This document shows positions 34,081-43,172 of a DNA stretch of 64,000 nt, in pieces. The notes beneath the pieces were generated by a model. The model was not told where the DNA came from. It worked only from the letters and a program-made list of their open reading frames with translations, and searched no databases. This DNA comes from Rhodococcus tibetensis (GTDB taxonomy: Bacteria > Actinomycetota > Actinomycetes > Mycobacteriales > Mycobacteriaceae): positions 124,001-188,000 of the forward strand of contig NZ_JANFQF010000008.1 of NCBI RefSeq assembly GCF_024438035.1, in the 5' to 3' direction. The position numbers and the translations under genes were made by a program. The first letter of the stretch is position 1, and each line of letters begins with the position of its first letter.

Positions 34081-35797
34081 CGTAGAGATGCCCAGCGACG
34101 CCGAACTCTCGCGGCTGAAGATCTCACCCGAGGTCGCTTGGTACATGCTCTCGCGCGGTATACCGCTGCCCGACTGCCCGCCGCTGCACAAGACACCCGA
34201 GCCCCGCGACCTGCCGGGTGCTGCGTTCGATCCGGAGCGCGTCGACAAAGTGCTCCTCGTCTTCTCGCTCCTGCGTCACACGAAGGGCCGGATGGCGGGC
34301 AAGCCGCTGAAGCCGGACCCGTGGCAGATCGCGTACGTGCTCGCCCCGGTGTTCGGATGGGTGCACCTCGACGAGGACCTGGGCGACTACGTCCGCATCA
34401 TCACCACGCTGTACGTCGAGCTGCCACGTAAGAACGGCAAGTCGACACTCGCGGGCGGAATCGGGATTTACCTCACCTGTGCGGACGGTGAGCAGGGCGC
34501 ACAGGTCATCGCAGCGGCGACGACCCGCGATCAGGCCGGGTTCGTGTTCGACCCGATCAGGCAGCTCGCCGACTCGTCGCCCGCGCTGAAGCGGTTCGTC
34601 AAGCCGCTGAAGTCGCAGATCCTGCACAAGCGCACCGGCTCGTACTTCAAGGCGATCGCCAACGCGGGTGACGCCCAGCACGGTGCCGACCTCCACGGCG
34701 GCATCATCGACGAGCTGCACCTGCACAAGGACGACGAACTGGTCGAGGCCCTCGAAACGGGCACAGGCTCGCGTAGCCAACCGCTGATCATGTTCATCAC
34801 GACAGCGGACGCGGGTCGACGGCACACCCCGTACGACGCGAAACGCACTCGTGTCGAGCAGCTCGCCCGCGGCGCACTGACCGACCCGAGCACCTACGGC
34901 GTCGTCTTCGCGGTCACCGCCGAGGACGATCCGTTCGCCGAAGAGACGTGGCGCAAGGCGAACCCCGGCTACGGGATCTCGCCGACCCGCCGCTACTTGC
35001 GGGAGAAGGCCCTCGAAGCGCAGCAGTCGCCGGCCGATCTGGCGAAGTTCCTGCGCCTGCACCTGGGGATCCGCACCAAGCAGCTCTCGCGGTACATCGA
35101 GCTGGCCGCGTGGGACCGCAACGCCGGGCCAGGGTTCGACGAGGCAGACCTTGCGGGCCGTCCCTGCTACGGCGGCCTGGACCTCGGTAACACCTCCGAC
35201 CTCACGGCGCTGTGCTGGGCGTTCCCCAACGCGGCCCGCGACCGGTACCAGATGATCTGGCGGCTGTGGACACCCGAGGACAACCTCGAAGCCCTCGACA
35301 AGAGGACGGCGGGCGCGGCCACGGTGTGGGTGCGGGAGGGCTGGCTGAAGACGACACCCGGCAACGTGTCGGACTACGACTTCATCCAGGCCGAGCTACT
35401 CGCGGACTGCGAGACGTTCGACGTCCAGGAGATCGCGTACGACCGGTGGAACAGCAGCCAGCTGGTGAACAACCTCGTCGCCGAGGACGCGCCGATGGTG
35501 ACGATGGGCCAGGGCTTCGCGTCGATGTCTGCTCCGACGAAGGAGATTCAGCGACTGACCCTCCTCGGGGCGAAGGGTGCGCCCGCACTCGAGCACCGCG
35601 GCAACCCCGCCGTTCGATGGATGGTCGACAACCTGGCTGTCGCAATGGATGCAGCGGGAAACGTCAAGCCGGACAAGGCGAATTCGGGAGACAAGATCGA
35701 CGCCGTCGACGCCATGGTGATGGCAATCGCGCGGGCTCTCGAGTCCGAGGGGCCAACCGAAAGCTACTACGAATCCAACGATCTGATGATCGTCTGA
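34034..35797 (+). CDS. terL: Terminase large subunit
   Basis: 587 aa from GTG 34034; ATG 34088 is an alternative start 18 codons later. N-terminal ATPase with Walker A-like PRKNGKST at about 131 and Walker B GGIIDELH at about 222; C-terminal RNase H-like nuclease with GGLDLGNTSD at about 379 and a late DAVDAMVMA. HK97-type Terminase_1 family. It packages DNA into the prohead through the portal. Genes around it are in standard packaging order. Confidence 0.95.
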   Translation: MPAATRKRTRKTRSNDVEMPSDAELSRLKISPEVAWYMLSRGIPLPDCPPLHKTPEPRDLPGAAFDPERVDKVLLVFSLLRHTKGRMAGKPLKPDPWQIAYVLAPVFGWVHLDEDLGDYVRIITTLYVELPRKNGKSTLAGGIGIYLTCADGEQGAQVIAAATTRDQAGFVFDPIRQLADSSPALKRFVKPLKSQILHKRTGSYFKAIANAGDAQHGADLHGGIIDELHLHKDDELVEALETGTGSRSQPLIMFITTADAGRRHTPYDAKRTRVEQLARGALTDPSTYGVVFAVTAEDDPFAEETWRKANPGYGISPTRRYLREKALEAQQSPADLAKFLRLHLGIRTKQLSRYIELAAWDRNAGPGFDEADLAGRPCYGGLDLGNTSDLTALCWAFPNAARDRYQMIWRLWTPEDNLEALDKRTAGAATVWVREGWLKTTPGNVSDYDFIQAELLADCETFDVQEIAYDRWNSSQLVNNLVAEDAPMVTMGQGFASMSAPTKEIQRLTLLGAKGAPALEHRGNPAVRWMVDNLAVAMDAAGNVKPDKANSGDKIDAVDAMVMAIARALESEGPTESYYESNDLMIV

Positions 35798-35809
35798 CGA
35801 AGGGCACCG

Positions 35810-36094
35810 ATGAGTACATGGATCTGCGCGGCCGTCGCGATTGTCGCGCTGGTCGTGCTCTCAGCCGCCGCGCTCGCGCCGCATCTGTCCTACCGCCGAC
35901 TGCTGATTCATCGCCGGGTGGTGGTGAACCTGCGCAGCGGCAACGCAATAGCCGGGATCGTCACCAAGTCGACCCCGAAAGTCGTCATCGTCCGCGACGC
36001 CGTGGTGCATGAGCACGGCGTCGCTCCGGCACCGGCCGATGGCGAAATCCTGATCGAGCGCGACCACATCGATTTCATCCAAGCCACGACCTGA
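35810..36094 (+). CDS. Small membrane protein with Sm-like fold pattern
   Basis: 94 aa. One N-terminal membrane helix (about 5-26), then five predicted strands (VVVNLRSGNAIAGIVTKS, KVVIVRDAVV, EILIERDHIDFIQ) that recall Sm/LSm barrels. Similar proteins sit between terminase and portal in many actinophages. Function unknown; the location suggests head assembly or membrane attachment of it. Confidence 0.6.
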   Translation: MSTWICAAVAIVALVVLSAAALAPHLSYRRLLIHRRVVVNLRSGNAIAGIVTKSTPKVVIVRDAVVHEHGVAPAPADGEILIERDHIDFIQATT

Positions 36095-36107
36095 AGGAGG
36101 CGGCCCC

Positions 36108-37358
36108 ATGTCGTTCGTCGTCTCTGAAGGATCGATCCGCGGACTCAACAAGCCCGAGCTGCCACCGATCACCAAGATCCAGCTGGCAGACGGTCTGTCC
36201 GTCGACTACTACGAACTCTGGCGAACCCAGCCCGCGGTGCGGACCACGGTCTCGTTCCTCGCCCGCAACATTGCCCAACTCGGAATTCACACCTTCCGCC
36301 GCAAGGGCGACGCTGACCGTGAGCGTCTGACCGATCACCCGCTCGCGAAGCTGATCGCTAAGCCGAACCTATGGACGACGCGCTACCGGATGATGGACGC
36401 GCTCGTGCACGACCTCGGAATCTTCGACTGCGCGTATTGGCAGAAGACCGCCGGGCCGGGACTGATTCGGCTGCCGCCCCCGATGGTCACGCCGAAGGGC
36501 GACAACTGGCTGTACCCCGAGTACTTCGAGGTCAAGGGATCGAAGGGCAAAGTGCAGATCGCCGCCGACAAGGTGGTGTTCTTCCGCGGCTACTCGGGCA
36601 TGGGCGACCTCTTCGGTACCTCGCCGCTCGAATCGCTGCGCCGCACGCTCTCGGAGGAGTACGAGGCATCCCGTATGCGTGAGGGAATCCTGCGCAACGG
36701 TGCCCGAGTCTCGGGCTACCTCGAACGCCCCACCGACGCGAAGCCCTGGACCCCCGAGGCGCGCGACCGCTTCGGCACCATGTGGCGCTCGCAGTACACC
36801 GGCAACGGTCCGATGGTCGGCGGCACACCGATCCTCGAAGACGGGATGACGTTCAAAGGTGCGGCCCAGACCGCTGAGGAGCTTCAGTACATAGCGGCTC
36901 GCAAGCTCACCCGGGAAGAGGTGGCCGCGGCGTACTTCATCCCGCCGCCGATGATCGGCATCCTCGACCACGCCACGTTCTCGAACATCGAAGAGCAGCA
37001 CAAGATGCTGTATGCCGACACCCTCGGCCCGTGGCTGACGATGTTTTCGGAAGAGATCGCGTTGCAACTCATCGACGACCTACCCGATCCAGTGAACGTG
37101 TACGTCGAGTTCAACCTCGCCGAGAAGCTCCGAGGCTCGTTCAAGGAACGGTCCGAGGGTCTGCAGAAGTCGGTCGGTGCTCCGTACATGACGGTGAACG
37201 AAGCCCGCGCCATGGACAACCGGCCGCCGCTCGAAGGCGGCGACGAGTTGGTGCGTCCGCTGAACGTCACCCAGAACGGCGACCAGGATCCGACCCCCGC
37301 AGCGCCGGGAACGACTGACCCGACCGCCGACGACCAGAACCCCGAGGAGGGCAACTGA
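36108..37358 (+). CDS. HK97-family portal protein
   Basis: 416 aa, with AGGAGG before the ATG. Contains the stem and wing regions, PAVRTTVSFLARNIAQL early, and the conserved crown segment before the disordered C-terminus. YFIPPPMIGILDHATFSN and the LGPWLTMFSEEI segment are typical of HK97 portals. Twelve copies form the ring through which DNA is packaged and to which connectors attach. Its stop shares a base with the protease start. Confidence 0.93.
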   Translation: MSFVVSEGSIRGLNKPELPPITKIQLADGLSVDYYELWRTQPAVRTTVSFLARNIAQLGIHTFRRKGDADRERLTDHPLAKLIAKPNLWTTRYRMMDALVHDLGIFDCAYWQKTAGPGLIRLPPPMVTPKGDNWLYPEYFEVKGSKGKVQIAADKVVFFRGYSGMGDLFGTSPLESLRRTLSEEYEASRMREGILRNGARVSGYLERPTDAKPWTPEARDRFGTMWRSQYTGNGPMVGGTPILEDGMTFKGAAQTAEELQYIAARKLTREEVAAAYFIPPPMIGILDHATFSNIEEQHKMLYADTLGPWLTMFSEEIALQLIDDLPDPVNVYVEFNLAEKLRGSFKERSEGLQKSVGAPYMTVNEARAMDNRPPLEGGDELVRPLNVTQNGDQDPTPAAPGTTDPTADDQNPEEGN

Positions 37359-38140
37359 TGCTCACCAAGAATTGCGCGCCGGTGCGGGTCAAGGCCGGGA
37401 CCGACGACGGACTCGAAGACGGCGAGTTCACCGCGTACGCCAGCGTGTTCGGCAACAAGGACTCGTACGGCGACATCGTCATGCCGGGCGCGTTCGCCGA
37501 CACCCTCGCCGACTGGGCGAAGTCCGGTGACCCGATCCCACTGCTGTTCGGCCACAACATGAGTGACCCCGACTACAACATCGGGCACATCCTCAGCGCC
37601 GAAGAAGACGAGATCGGACTGAAGGTGCACGCGAAGCTCGACCTGGAGGGCCCGAAAGCCCTGCAGGTGTACCGGCTGATCAAGGGCCGCCGCGTGTCCC
37701 AGATGAGCTTCGCCTACGACGTCCTCGGCGGCGGATACGCCGAGCGCGAGAAGGCGGACGACTCAGGCGAAACCGAGGGCTACTACGAGCTGCGCAAGCT
37801 GAAGCTCTACGAGGTCTCGGTCGTTCCGATCGGGGCCAACCAAGAGACCGACATCCTCGCAGTGAAATCGATCCCGGCGCTGGCCGACCGGATCGTCGAG
37901 GATGCCAAGGCTGGCCGAGTCATCTCGGCCAAAAACGAGAGCGAACTCCGCACCGCGCACGAGTCCATCGGCCGCGTGCTCTCCGTTCTCGATTCCACCG
38001 ACGAGGAGAAGGCCAGCGGTAAACCGGCCGACACCGCCCGTCCCGAAGATCAGGGGCCAGCGGAGAAGCAGGCAAACCCGTCCGTCAACCCCTTGGCAGC
38101 GCTGGAAGCGCTTGCGCTCGCGATCGAGCTGAGCGCCTAA
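37358..38140 (+). CDS. HK97-type prohead protease
   Basis: 260 aa. The U35 fold is seen in FTAYASVFGNKDSYGDIVMPGAF; catalytic His66 (LFGHN) and Ser117 (QMSFAY) are present. The C-terminal 90 residues are disordered, acidic and Pro-rich and may act as scaffold. It cleaves the capsid protein N-terminus during maturation. Its start overlaps the portal stop. Confidence 0.9.
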   Translation: MLTKNCAPVRVKAGTDDGLEDGEFTAYASVFGNKDSYGDIVMPGAFADTLADWAKSGDPIPLLFGHNMSDPDYNIGHILSAEEDEIGLKVHAKLDLEGPKALQVYRLIKGRRVSQMSFAYDVLGGGYAEREKADDSGETEGYYELRKLKLYEVSVVPIGANQETDILAVKSIPALADRIVEDAKAGRVISAKNESELRTAHESIGRVLSVLDSTDEEKASGKPADTARPEDQGPAEKQANPSVNPLAALEALALAIELSA

Positions 38141-38171
38141 CCCAACCTCCCGAGAAAGGGAACCCATCATC

Positions 38172-39479
38172 ATGATGACCAAGACGAAGCTGGCCGACCT
38201 GCAGACCGCTGCACTCAAGGCCACCGAAGCCGCCCGCCAGATCGCGGAGAAGGCCGACGCCGACCCCAGCACCTGGTCCGAACAGGTCCGCTCCGAGTAC
38301 GACGCCGAGATGAAGAAGGGCCGCGACCTTCTCGACCAGATCAAGGTCGCCAAGGCGGACCTCGCCGTCCTCGACGAAGCGAAGGGACTCGCCGCCGAAA
38401 TCGGCCAGCCCGCCGTCGACGACATCGAGTCGCAGGGACAGCGCCCCGTGCGCGAGCGAGTCAAGTCGCTCGGCCTCCAAGTCGTCGACTCGCAGGCATT
38501 CAAGGACGCCCTCGCCCCGTACAAGGGCGCGCCGATCCCCGAGCGCTCGCGGTTCCAGACCGACCCCATCGGCATGAAGGGCCTGTTCGTCGGTGGCACC
38601 GACACCAGCGCCGGCGCGTTCGTGGTCAACGAGCAGACCGGAATCGTCGAGACCCTCGGACGCAAGGAACTGACGATCCGCGACCTGGTCTCGGTCCGCC
38701 GCACCGGCTCCGACGCCGTCGAGTACGTCGCGCAGACTTCGCACACCAACGCTGCGGCCGTGGTCGCCGAGGCCACCAGCTCGGCTGCACCGACCGCACC
38801 CGGCACCGCCGGCGCTCTCGTCCTCAACCCCAACGGCGGCTACAAGCCCGAAGGCTCCTGGGCGTACGAGCGGAAGGTCGCCAACGTCAAGACGATCGCC
38901 GAATGGGTGCCCGCCACCAAGCGCGCGCTCGCCGACGTCGCGGCCCTCGAAGGCCTGATCAACGACGAGCTCCGCGCCGACATCGCCGAGACCGAAGAGG
39001 CGCAGATCCTCAACGGCGACGGCACCGGCGAGAACCTCACCGGAATCAACGCCTGGTCTGGCATCCAGACGCAGACCTTCTCGACCGACATCTTCGAGTC
39101 GATCCGCAAGGGCATCACCAAGGCCCGCACCGTGGGACGCGTCAACCCCAACGCGGTCGTCGTCAACCCGGTCGACGCCGAGAAGATCGACCTCGCCAAG
39201 GATCTCAACGGCACCTACCGCTACGGCGGACCGCAGTACATGGGCGGACGTACGGTGTGGAACCTGCCAGTCGTCGAATCCGAGACCCAGGCAGCCGGAA
39301 CCGCTCTCGTCGGCGACTTCCAGAAGGCAGTCCTGTGGGACCGCGAGCAGACCACGGTGACGATCACCGACTCGCACGCGGACTTCTTCATCCGCAACAT
39401 GGTCGCGATCCTCGCCGAGGAGCGGCTCGCCTTCGCGGTGACCCGCCCGACCGCGTTCGTCAAGGTCGCCACGGCCTAA
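38172..39479 (+). CDS. Major capsid protein, HK97 fold
   Basis: 435 aa (ATG 38172 or 38175). The N-terminal ~105 residues are a charged coiled coil, the delta domain removed by the protease; the mature domain begins near FQTDPIGMKGLFVGG. GFVVNEQTGIVETL-like start, VAEATSSAAPTAPG (E-loop region) and VVNPVDAEKIDLAKD fit the fold. It forms the icosahedral head. A perfect 13-bp hairpin follows the stop. Confidence 0.94.
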   Translation: MMTKTKLADLQTAALKATEAARQIAEKADADPSTWSEQVRSEYDAEMKKGRDLLDQIKVAKADLAVLDEAKGLAAEIGQPAVDDIESQGQRPVRERVKSLGLQVVDSQAFKDALAPYKGAPIPERSRFQTDPIGMKGLFVGGTDTSAGAFVVNEQTGIVETLGRKELTIRDLVSVRRTGSDAVEYVAQTSHTNAAAVVAEATSSAAPTAPGTAGALVLNPNGGYKPEGSWAYERKVANVKTIAEWVPATKRALADVAALEGLINDELRADIAETEEAQILNGDGTGENLTGINAWSGIQTQTFSTDIFESIRKGITKARTVGRVNPNAVVVNPVDAEKIDLAKDLNGTYRYGGPQYMGGRTVWNLPVVESETQAAGTALVGDFQKAVLWDREQTTVTITDSHADFFIRNMVAILAEERLAFAVTRPTAFVKVATA

Positions 39480-39500
39480 TCGTTGCTACTCAACAGCTCT

Positions 39501-39535
39501 CGGCTGGGCGCGGAGTCGACACCCGCGCCCAGCCG
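39501..39535 (+). terminator. Perfect 13-bp hairpin after the capsid gene
   Basis: CGGCTGGGCGCGG (39501-39513) pairs with CCGCGCCCAGCCG (39523-39535), loop 9 nt, no U tail. It probably terminates or stabilises the abundant capsid message. Confidence 0.75.
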
Positions 39536-39566
39536 GGGCACCAACACTCACGAAGGGGTAACGGCA

Positions 39567-39845
39567 ATGGCCGAACTCAAAGAGTATGAGGTCGAGATCA
39601 ACGGCTGGTCGACGACCGTACAGCTCAACGACGAGGACGCGGAGAAGCGTGGCCTCACCGTGGACGACACGCTCGACGCGAAGGCCGCCGCCGACGCGGA
39701 AGCTGAAGCTCAGGCGGCAGCCGAGCCCGAACGCCTCGCCAAGGAACAGGCCGACGAGCAGAAGCCTGACACCGTAGAGGAGAAGGCGGCACCGACCCCG
39801 GCGAACAAGGCCCGCACCGCAGCGAACAAGAGCGCAGCGAAGTGA
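39567..39845 (+). CDS. Small capsid-adjacent protein with Ala/Lys tail
   Basis: 92 aa from ATG 39567 with GAAGGGG upstream. Short beta-rich head (KEYEVEINGWSTTVQLNDEDA), followed by a disordered, acidic then basic Ala-rich tail. Such proteins follow the capsid gene in many actinophages; some decorate the head, others link head to tail. Role here not established. Confidence 0.6.
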   Translation: MAELKEYEVEINGWSTTVQLNDEDAEKRGLTVDDTLDAKAAADAEAEAQAAAEPERLAKEQADEQKPDTVEEKAAPTPANKARTAANKSAAK

Positions 39846-40375
39846 CGACGCCGGCCGAGCCTGAACTCGTCACTGCTGAGGATCTGGTCGCGTTCCGGTC
39901 CGGCTCAGGGATCGAAGAAACCAGGCTCGCCGGCGTCATCTCTGCGATCCGTGGATTCTGCGAATGGCACGTCGCTCCGGTGAAGACCGAGACAATGACA
40001 GTGGATGGCAACGGGCACGATGTGTTGCTGCTCAGAACCCACCGAATTGTCAGCGTGACCTCGGTAGTGGAGAACGGCGTCACGCTCGACCCGAGCGCGT
40101 ACGAGTGGTCGGCGAAGGGCATGCTCCGCAAGCGGTCCGGGTGGACGGACCGGTGGCGTGGCGTCGTGGTCACGCTCGAGCACGGTTACCCGGTTGTGCC
40201 GGACGAGGTTAAAGCCGTCGTGCTCGACGCCACCACACAGGTTCTGGCCACCGAGCCGGACGCGGTGGCCGAGAAGATCGGCCCGTTTGAGTACAGCGGA
40301 TCGGCGGGCGGTGTCCAACTGCTGCCCAATCAGCTGGCTGTGCTCGCCCGGTACAAGATCGGGTGGGGCGCATGA
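39842..40375 (+). CDS. Head-tail connector protein (gp6-like)
   Basis: 177 aa from GTG overlapping the previous stop. The helical head with DLVAFRSGSGIEETRLAGVI, then VTVDGNG-like TMTVDGNGHDVLLLRTHRI and the strand-rich part are typical of adaptor proteins that bind under the portal. Order after capsid agrees. Confidence 0.75.
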   Translation: MTTPAEPELVTAEDLVAFRSGSGIEETRLAGVISAIRGFCEWHVAPVKTETMTVDGNGHDVLLLRTHRIVSVTSVVENGVTLDPSAYEWSAKGMLRKRSGWTDRWRGVVVTLEHGYPVVPDEVKAVVLDATTQVLATEPDAVAEKIGPFEYSGSAGGVQLLPNQLAVLARYKIGWGA

Positions 40376-40689
40376 GCGAGAAAGTGCACCGCGTCCGCGC
40401 CCTGGCGTACGACGAGAACAACGACCCGCTCCCCGACACCGGTGGCCCGCCGTTTGAGCTCACCGCCCGCGGGGTCGAACCGGGAGCGAGCGAAGGGTTC
40501 GAGGAGTACGGCCGCAACGGCGAGGAGATCGCGTACACCGTCTACTTCACCAAGGCTGTCGACCTCACCAACGACGACGACTTGATCGTCCGCGGCGACC
40601 GATACGGCGTGCGGGTGGCGGACTGGCGATCGGCGTTCGGCACCGGACGCCGCGCGATGGTCGTCTTCGCGACTCTGAGCAGGGGGTGA
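40372..40689 (+). CDS. Head closure (stopper) protein
   Basis: 105 aa, beta-rich. Contains FEEYGRNGEEIAYTVYF and DDDLIVRGDRYGVRVADWR, the pattern of SPP1 gp16/HK97 stopper-like proteins. Assigned by order (second connector) and fold pattern. Start overlaps the preceding stop. Confidence 0.65.
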   Translation: MSEKVHRVRALAYDENNDPLPDTGGPPFELTARGVEPGASEGFEEYGRNGEEIAYTVYFTKAVDLTNDDDLIVRGDRYGVRVADWRSAFGTGRRAMVVFATLSRG

Positions 40690-40943
40690 CCATGGTGCGA
40701 CGGCAGGGCTTCCGGCTCAACTACGCGGGTGTTGCGAAGATCCTGAAATCCGATGAGTACGCGGCACGGATCAACGCGCTCGCCCGGGAGATCGCCCGAG
40801 AGGTTGGCGATGACGCCGAGGTCGAGGAGTACACCACTGACCGGCGGGCAGCGAAAGTGTCTGTCCCGGCCGCACGGCAGGCCCGCGACGGTGCTCTGAC
40901 CCGGGCCGCCGCCGCGGTGGGGCTCGAGGTGCGGACTCGATGA
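40686..40943 (+). CDS. Neck protein, HK97 gp10-like
   Basis: 85 aa from GTG 40686, with ATG 40692 as alternative. Helical N-terminus (RLNYAGVAKILKSDEYAARI), charged middle, VSVPAARQARDGALTRAA end. Third connector position, as in gp10-like proteins, but shorter. Function inferred mainly by order. Confidence 0.55.
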   Translation: MTMVRRQGFRLNYAGVAKILKSDEYAARINALAREIAREVGDDAEVEEYTTDRRAAKVSVPAARQARDGALTRAAAAVGLEVRTR

Positions 40944-41341
40944 AGCCGGTACGAACCCCCGGGCATCCCGCGCTGTACGCCAAGGACTACCTGAAGACGG
41001 CGTTGCCCGCGCTGACAGCGGTCCAGTTCACCGCCGGGCTCGCGGTCCCGGACCAGTGGACCCCGCACTCGAAGCCGCATATCGGTGTGTTCGACGACGG
41101 CGGGCCGACCCGCTGGCCGGTAGCCACCCGTCCGGTTCTTCGGGTGACCGTGTGGTCGGTGAGCGAGACACAGTCACGCGACCTCGCCGGGCTGTGCATG
41201 GGCGTGCTCCTCGCCCACAAGATCCCGGGTATCGCGCATGTTCGCGAGCCGTCGTCCATCCTCGCGGCCCGGGACCCCAAGAACGACGGGTTGATGGCCT
41301 CGTTCACGGTTCGGACCACCGTCCGCACCCTCTCTGTCTAG
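40940..41341 (+). CDS. Tail terminator protein
   Basis: 133 aa. ALPALTAVQFTAGLAVPDQW, a TVWSVSETQSRDLAGLCMGV helix and a final beta strand (TVRTTVRTL) resemble tail terminator (gpU-like) proteins, which sit just before the major tail protein. It caps the tail tube and joins it to the neck. Confidence 0.7.
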   Translation: MKPVRTPGHPALYAKDYLKTALPALTAVQFTAGLAVPDQWTPHSKPHIGVFDDGGPTRWPVATRPVLRVTVWSVSETQSRDLAGLCMGVLLAHKIPGIAHVREPSSILAARDPKNDGLMASFTVRTTVRTLSV

Positions 41342-41384
41342 CTGCCACTCGGTGGCCCAATGCCCTTGAAAGGGGTGCTTTGCC

Positions 41385-42215
41385 ATGCCAAACGAAATCA
41401 ATCCCGATGCCTCCCGGATTTGGGACGGGGCCGAGACCTACGTAATCCCTCGCAGCGCCGTCGTCGGTGGGAACATCGCGCCCTACATTCCCGCGAACGT
41501 CGACGAGGAACTCGATCCGCTGTGGGAATTCGTCGGGCTCCTCGACGCGTCCGCTGGAATCCCGGTCAACCCCGAGATCGAGATCACCCACTACGACGGG
41601 TTCGGCCACCCCCGGTACCGCAGCAAGGCGCGCAAGGGTGCGATCTCCACCGGCTTCACTGCCCTGGAGGACAACTCGGTGACACGCAAGTTCGTGCTGC
41701 CCGGTTCCTCGCCCAACAAGATCGGCGCCCCGAAGGGTGTGTACTTCTACGTCGCGTACGTCCTGCGCGACGAGGACATCGTCACCGACATTCGGATCAC
41801 TCTGCGGCCTGCGCTGTTCGAGCTGACCGGACACAGTGGCGCGGTCGAGGGTGAGCAGGAGTCCTACGAGATCGCCTGCCACCACGCGAACGACGCGAAC
41901 GGTGACGTATTCCAGCGGGTGGAGACCTCCTCGATCGAGCCCATCGTGAAGACGTTCACCCTCCCGGCCGGTACGACGGGCGGCACCTGGACGGTCACGG
42001 TCGACACGAAGGCGACCGGGCCGCTGGCGAGTTCGATCACGCGGGCCCAGTTCGAGTCCGCACTCGAGGCGCTCTCGGTCGTCGGCGAGGGCAACGTCAC
42101 CGTCACCGGTACGGGTGGTCTGTCCGGTTACACCGCCACGTTCTACGTGCCGGTCACGACGGTCACCGCGTCGGGTACCAGCCTGACCCCCTCTGGCACG
42201 GTCACCGTCGCCTGA
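41385..42215 (+). CDS. Major tail protein
   Basis: 276 aa. Residues 1-185 form the tail tube domain (YVIPRSAVVGGNIAPYIP at the start, ITHYDGFGHPRYRSKARKG in the middle); residues about 190-275 are an added Ig-like domain rich in Thr and Val. The tube stacks in hexamers along the tape measure; the outer Ig-like domain may bind carbohydrates or cell surface. A perfect hairpin follows its stop. Confidence 0.88.
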   Translation: MPNEINPDASRIWDGAETYVIPRSAVVGGNIAPYIPANVDEELDPLWEFVGLLDASAGIPVNPEIEITHYDGFGHPRYRSKARKGAISTGFTALEDNSVTRKFVLPGSSPNKIGAPKGVYFYVAYVLRDEDIVTDIRITLRPALFELTGHSGAVEGEQESYEIACHHANDANGDVFQRVETSSIEPIVKTFTLPAGTTGGTWTVTVDTKATGPLASSITRAQFESALEALSVVGEGNVTVTGTGGLSGYTATFYVPVTTVTASGTSLTPSGTVTVA

Positions 42216-42219
42216 TACC

Positions 42220-42257
42220 CCGGCCGCCTGGTGGAGTGCAGCCCGCCAGGCGGCCGG
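42220..42257 (+). terminator. Perfect 12-bp hairpin after the major tail gene
   Basis: CCGGCCGCCTGG (42220-42231) pairs with CCAGGCGGCCGG (42246-42257), loop 14 nt, starting 4 nt after the stop. No U tail. Confidence 0.75.
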
Positions 42258-42295
42258 TTCTACCTCTGCTGCACCCGGCTGCACATAGGAGCGTC

Positions 42296-42604
42296 ATGCC
42301 CCGCACACCGACCGATCACGAGATGCAGGAGGCCGCCGAGCGGCTCGGCATCGTCGAGCCAGGACAGCCCCTGCCCCCGCGTCTTCGAGCCAAGGTCGCG
42401 AAGGCGATCCAGGCGGCCGAGAAGATCGAGGCGACCGAGCAGGCGGAAGCCGCCGCGTCGTCCGACTTCGTCACGCCCGTCGCCACCATCCACGCCGACC
42501 TGATCACGGCCGGTCTCCCCGAAACCGCCGCGGCCCGAGTGGTCGCGGCCATCGCGCCCGCAATCTGGCGCACAAGTCAAGGAGCTGCACATGCCCGCCA
42601 ATGA
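42296..42604 (+). CDS. Small tail-region protein (102 aa)
   Basis: ATG 42296 follows AGGAGC. Helical, Ala-rich; PPRLRAKVAKAIQAAEKIE then Glu-rich stretch. It ends 13 bp inside the tail assembly chaperone gene. Function unknown; the location suggests a tail assembly factor. Confidence 0.5.
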   Translation: MPRTPTDHEMQEAAERLGIVEPGQPLPPRLRAKVAKAIQAAEKIEATEQAEAAASSDFVTPVATIHADLITAGLPETAAARVVAAIAPAIWRTSQGAAHARQ

Positions 42605-43172
42605 CGACTTCGACGCGTTCGAGAACGACGAGGAATTCAGCCCGGAGGAACTCCGCGCCGCCGCCGCCGCACTCCGCGAAGGACGAGAAGCCGACCCCGA
42701 GCTGGACGACGACGAGGACCCCGCCGAGGACGACGAAGCTGACGAGCCCGACGAGGTCGATGAGGTGGACGAAACGCGTACCGCTGCAGCCGCAGTCGTC
42801 CGCGCAAATCGCCCGAACCGCAAGCAGCGCCGGGCCGCCGGGTCGATCCCGAGCCACGCACCCAAACCGCAGGACCGCAAGCCGAAGAAGTCACCAGCCC
42901 AGGCCGAGGCGGAGGACTCCGATCTGCTCCTCACGCTGTTCGGTGAGGAGCTGCGCATCGACCGCAGCGCCGTGCTCAACAACTGGGACTGGCAGCTCGG
43001 CGCGATCGAGAAGAACCCCCTGCAAATGGTCAAGGGATTGCTCGGCCAGAAACAGTTCAACTGGTTCTGCATGCGCTCCCAGGCCGAGGGCATGCAGCCG
43101 CTCCAGGCGGCGACCGAACTGATGGACCTGTTCGCCACCGCGGCCGGGTTCGAGAGCGCGGGAAACTCCTAG
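42591..43172 (+). CDS. Tail assembly chaperone, short (G-type) product
   Basis: 193 aa with AAGGAG upstream. An acidic disordered N-terminus (1-65), a basic patch (RPNRKQRRAAG), then the helical chaperone domain (LLTLFGEELRIDRSAVLNNWD). It binds the tape measure protein and major tail protein during tail assembly. A slippery site ten bases before the stop produces a longer fusion. Confidence 0.85.
   Translation: MPANDDFDAFENDEEFSPEELRAAAAALREGREADPELDDDEDPAEDDEADEPDEVDEVDETRTAAAAVVRANRPNRKQRRAAGSIPSHAPKPQDRKPKKSPAQAEAEDSDLLLTLFGEELRIDRSAVLNNWDWQLGAIEKNPLQMVKGLLGQKQFNWFCMRSQAEGMQPLQAATELMDLFATAAGFESAGNS

Noticed and set aside
38085-39377. A 430-codon open frame antisense to the major capsid gene
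   Set aside because: Shadow of the capsid gene; composition (Gly/Asp/Val/Leu-rich, no motif) reflects the reverse of capsid codons.
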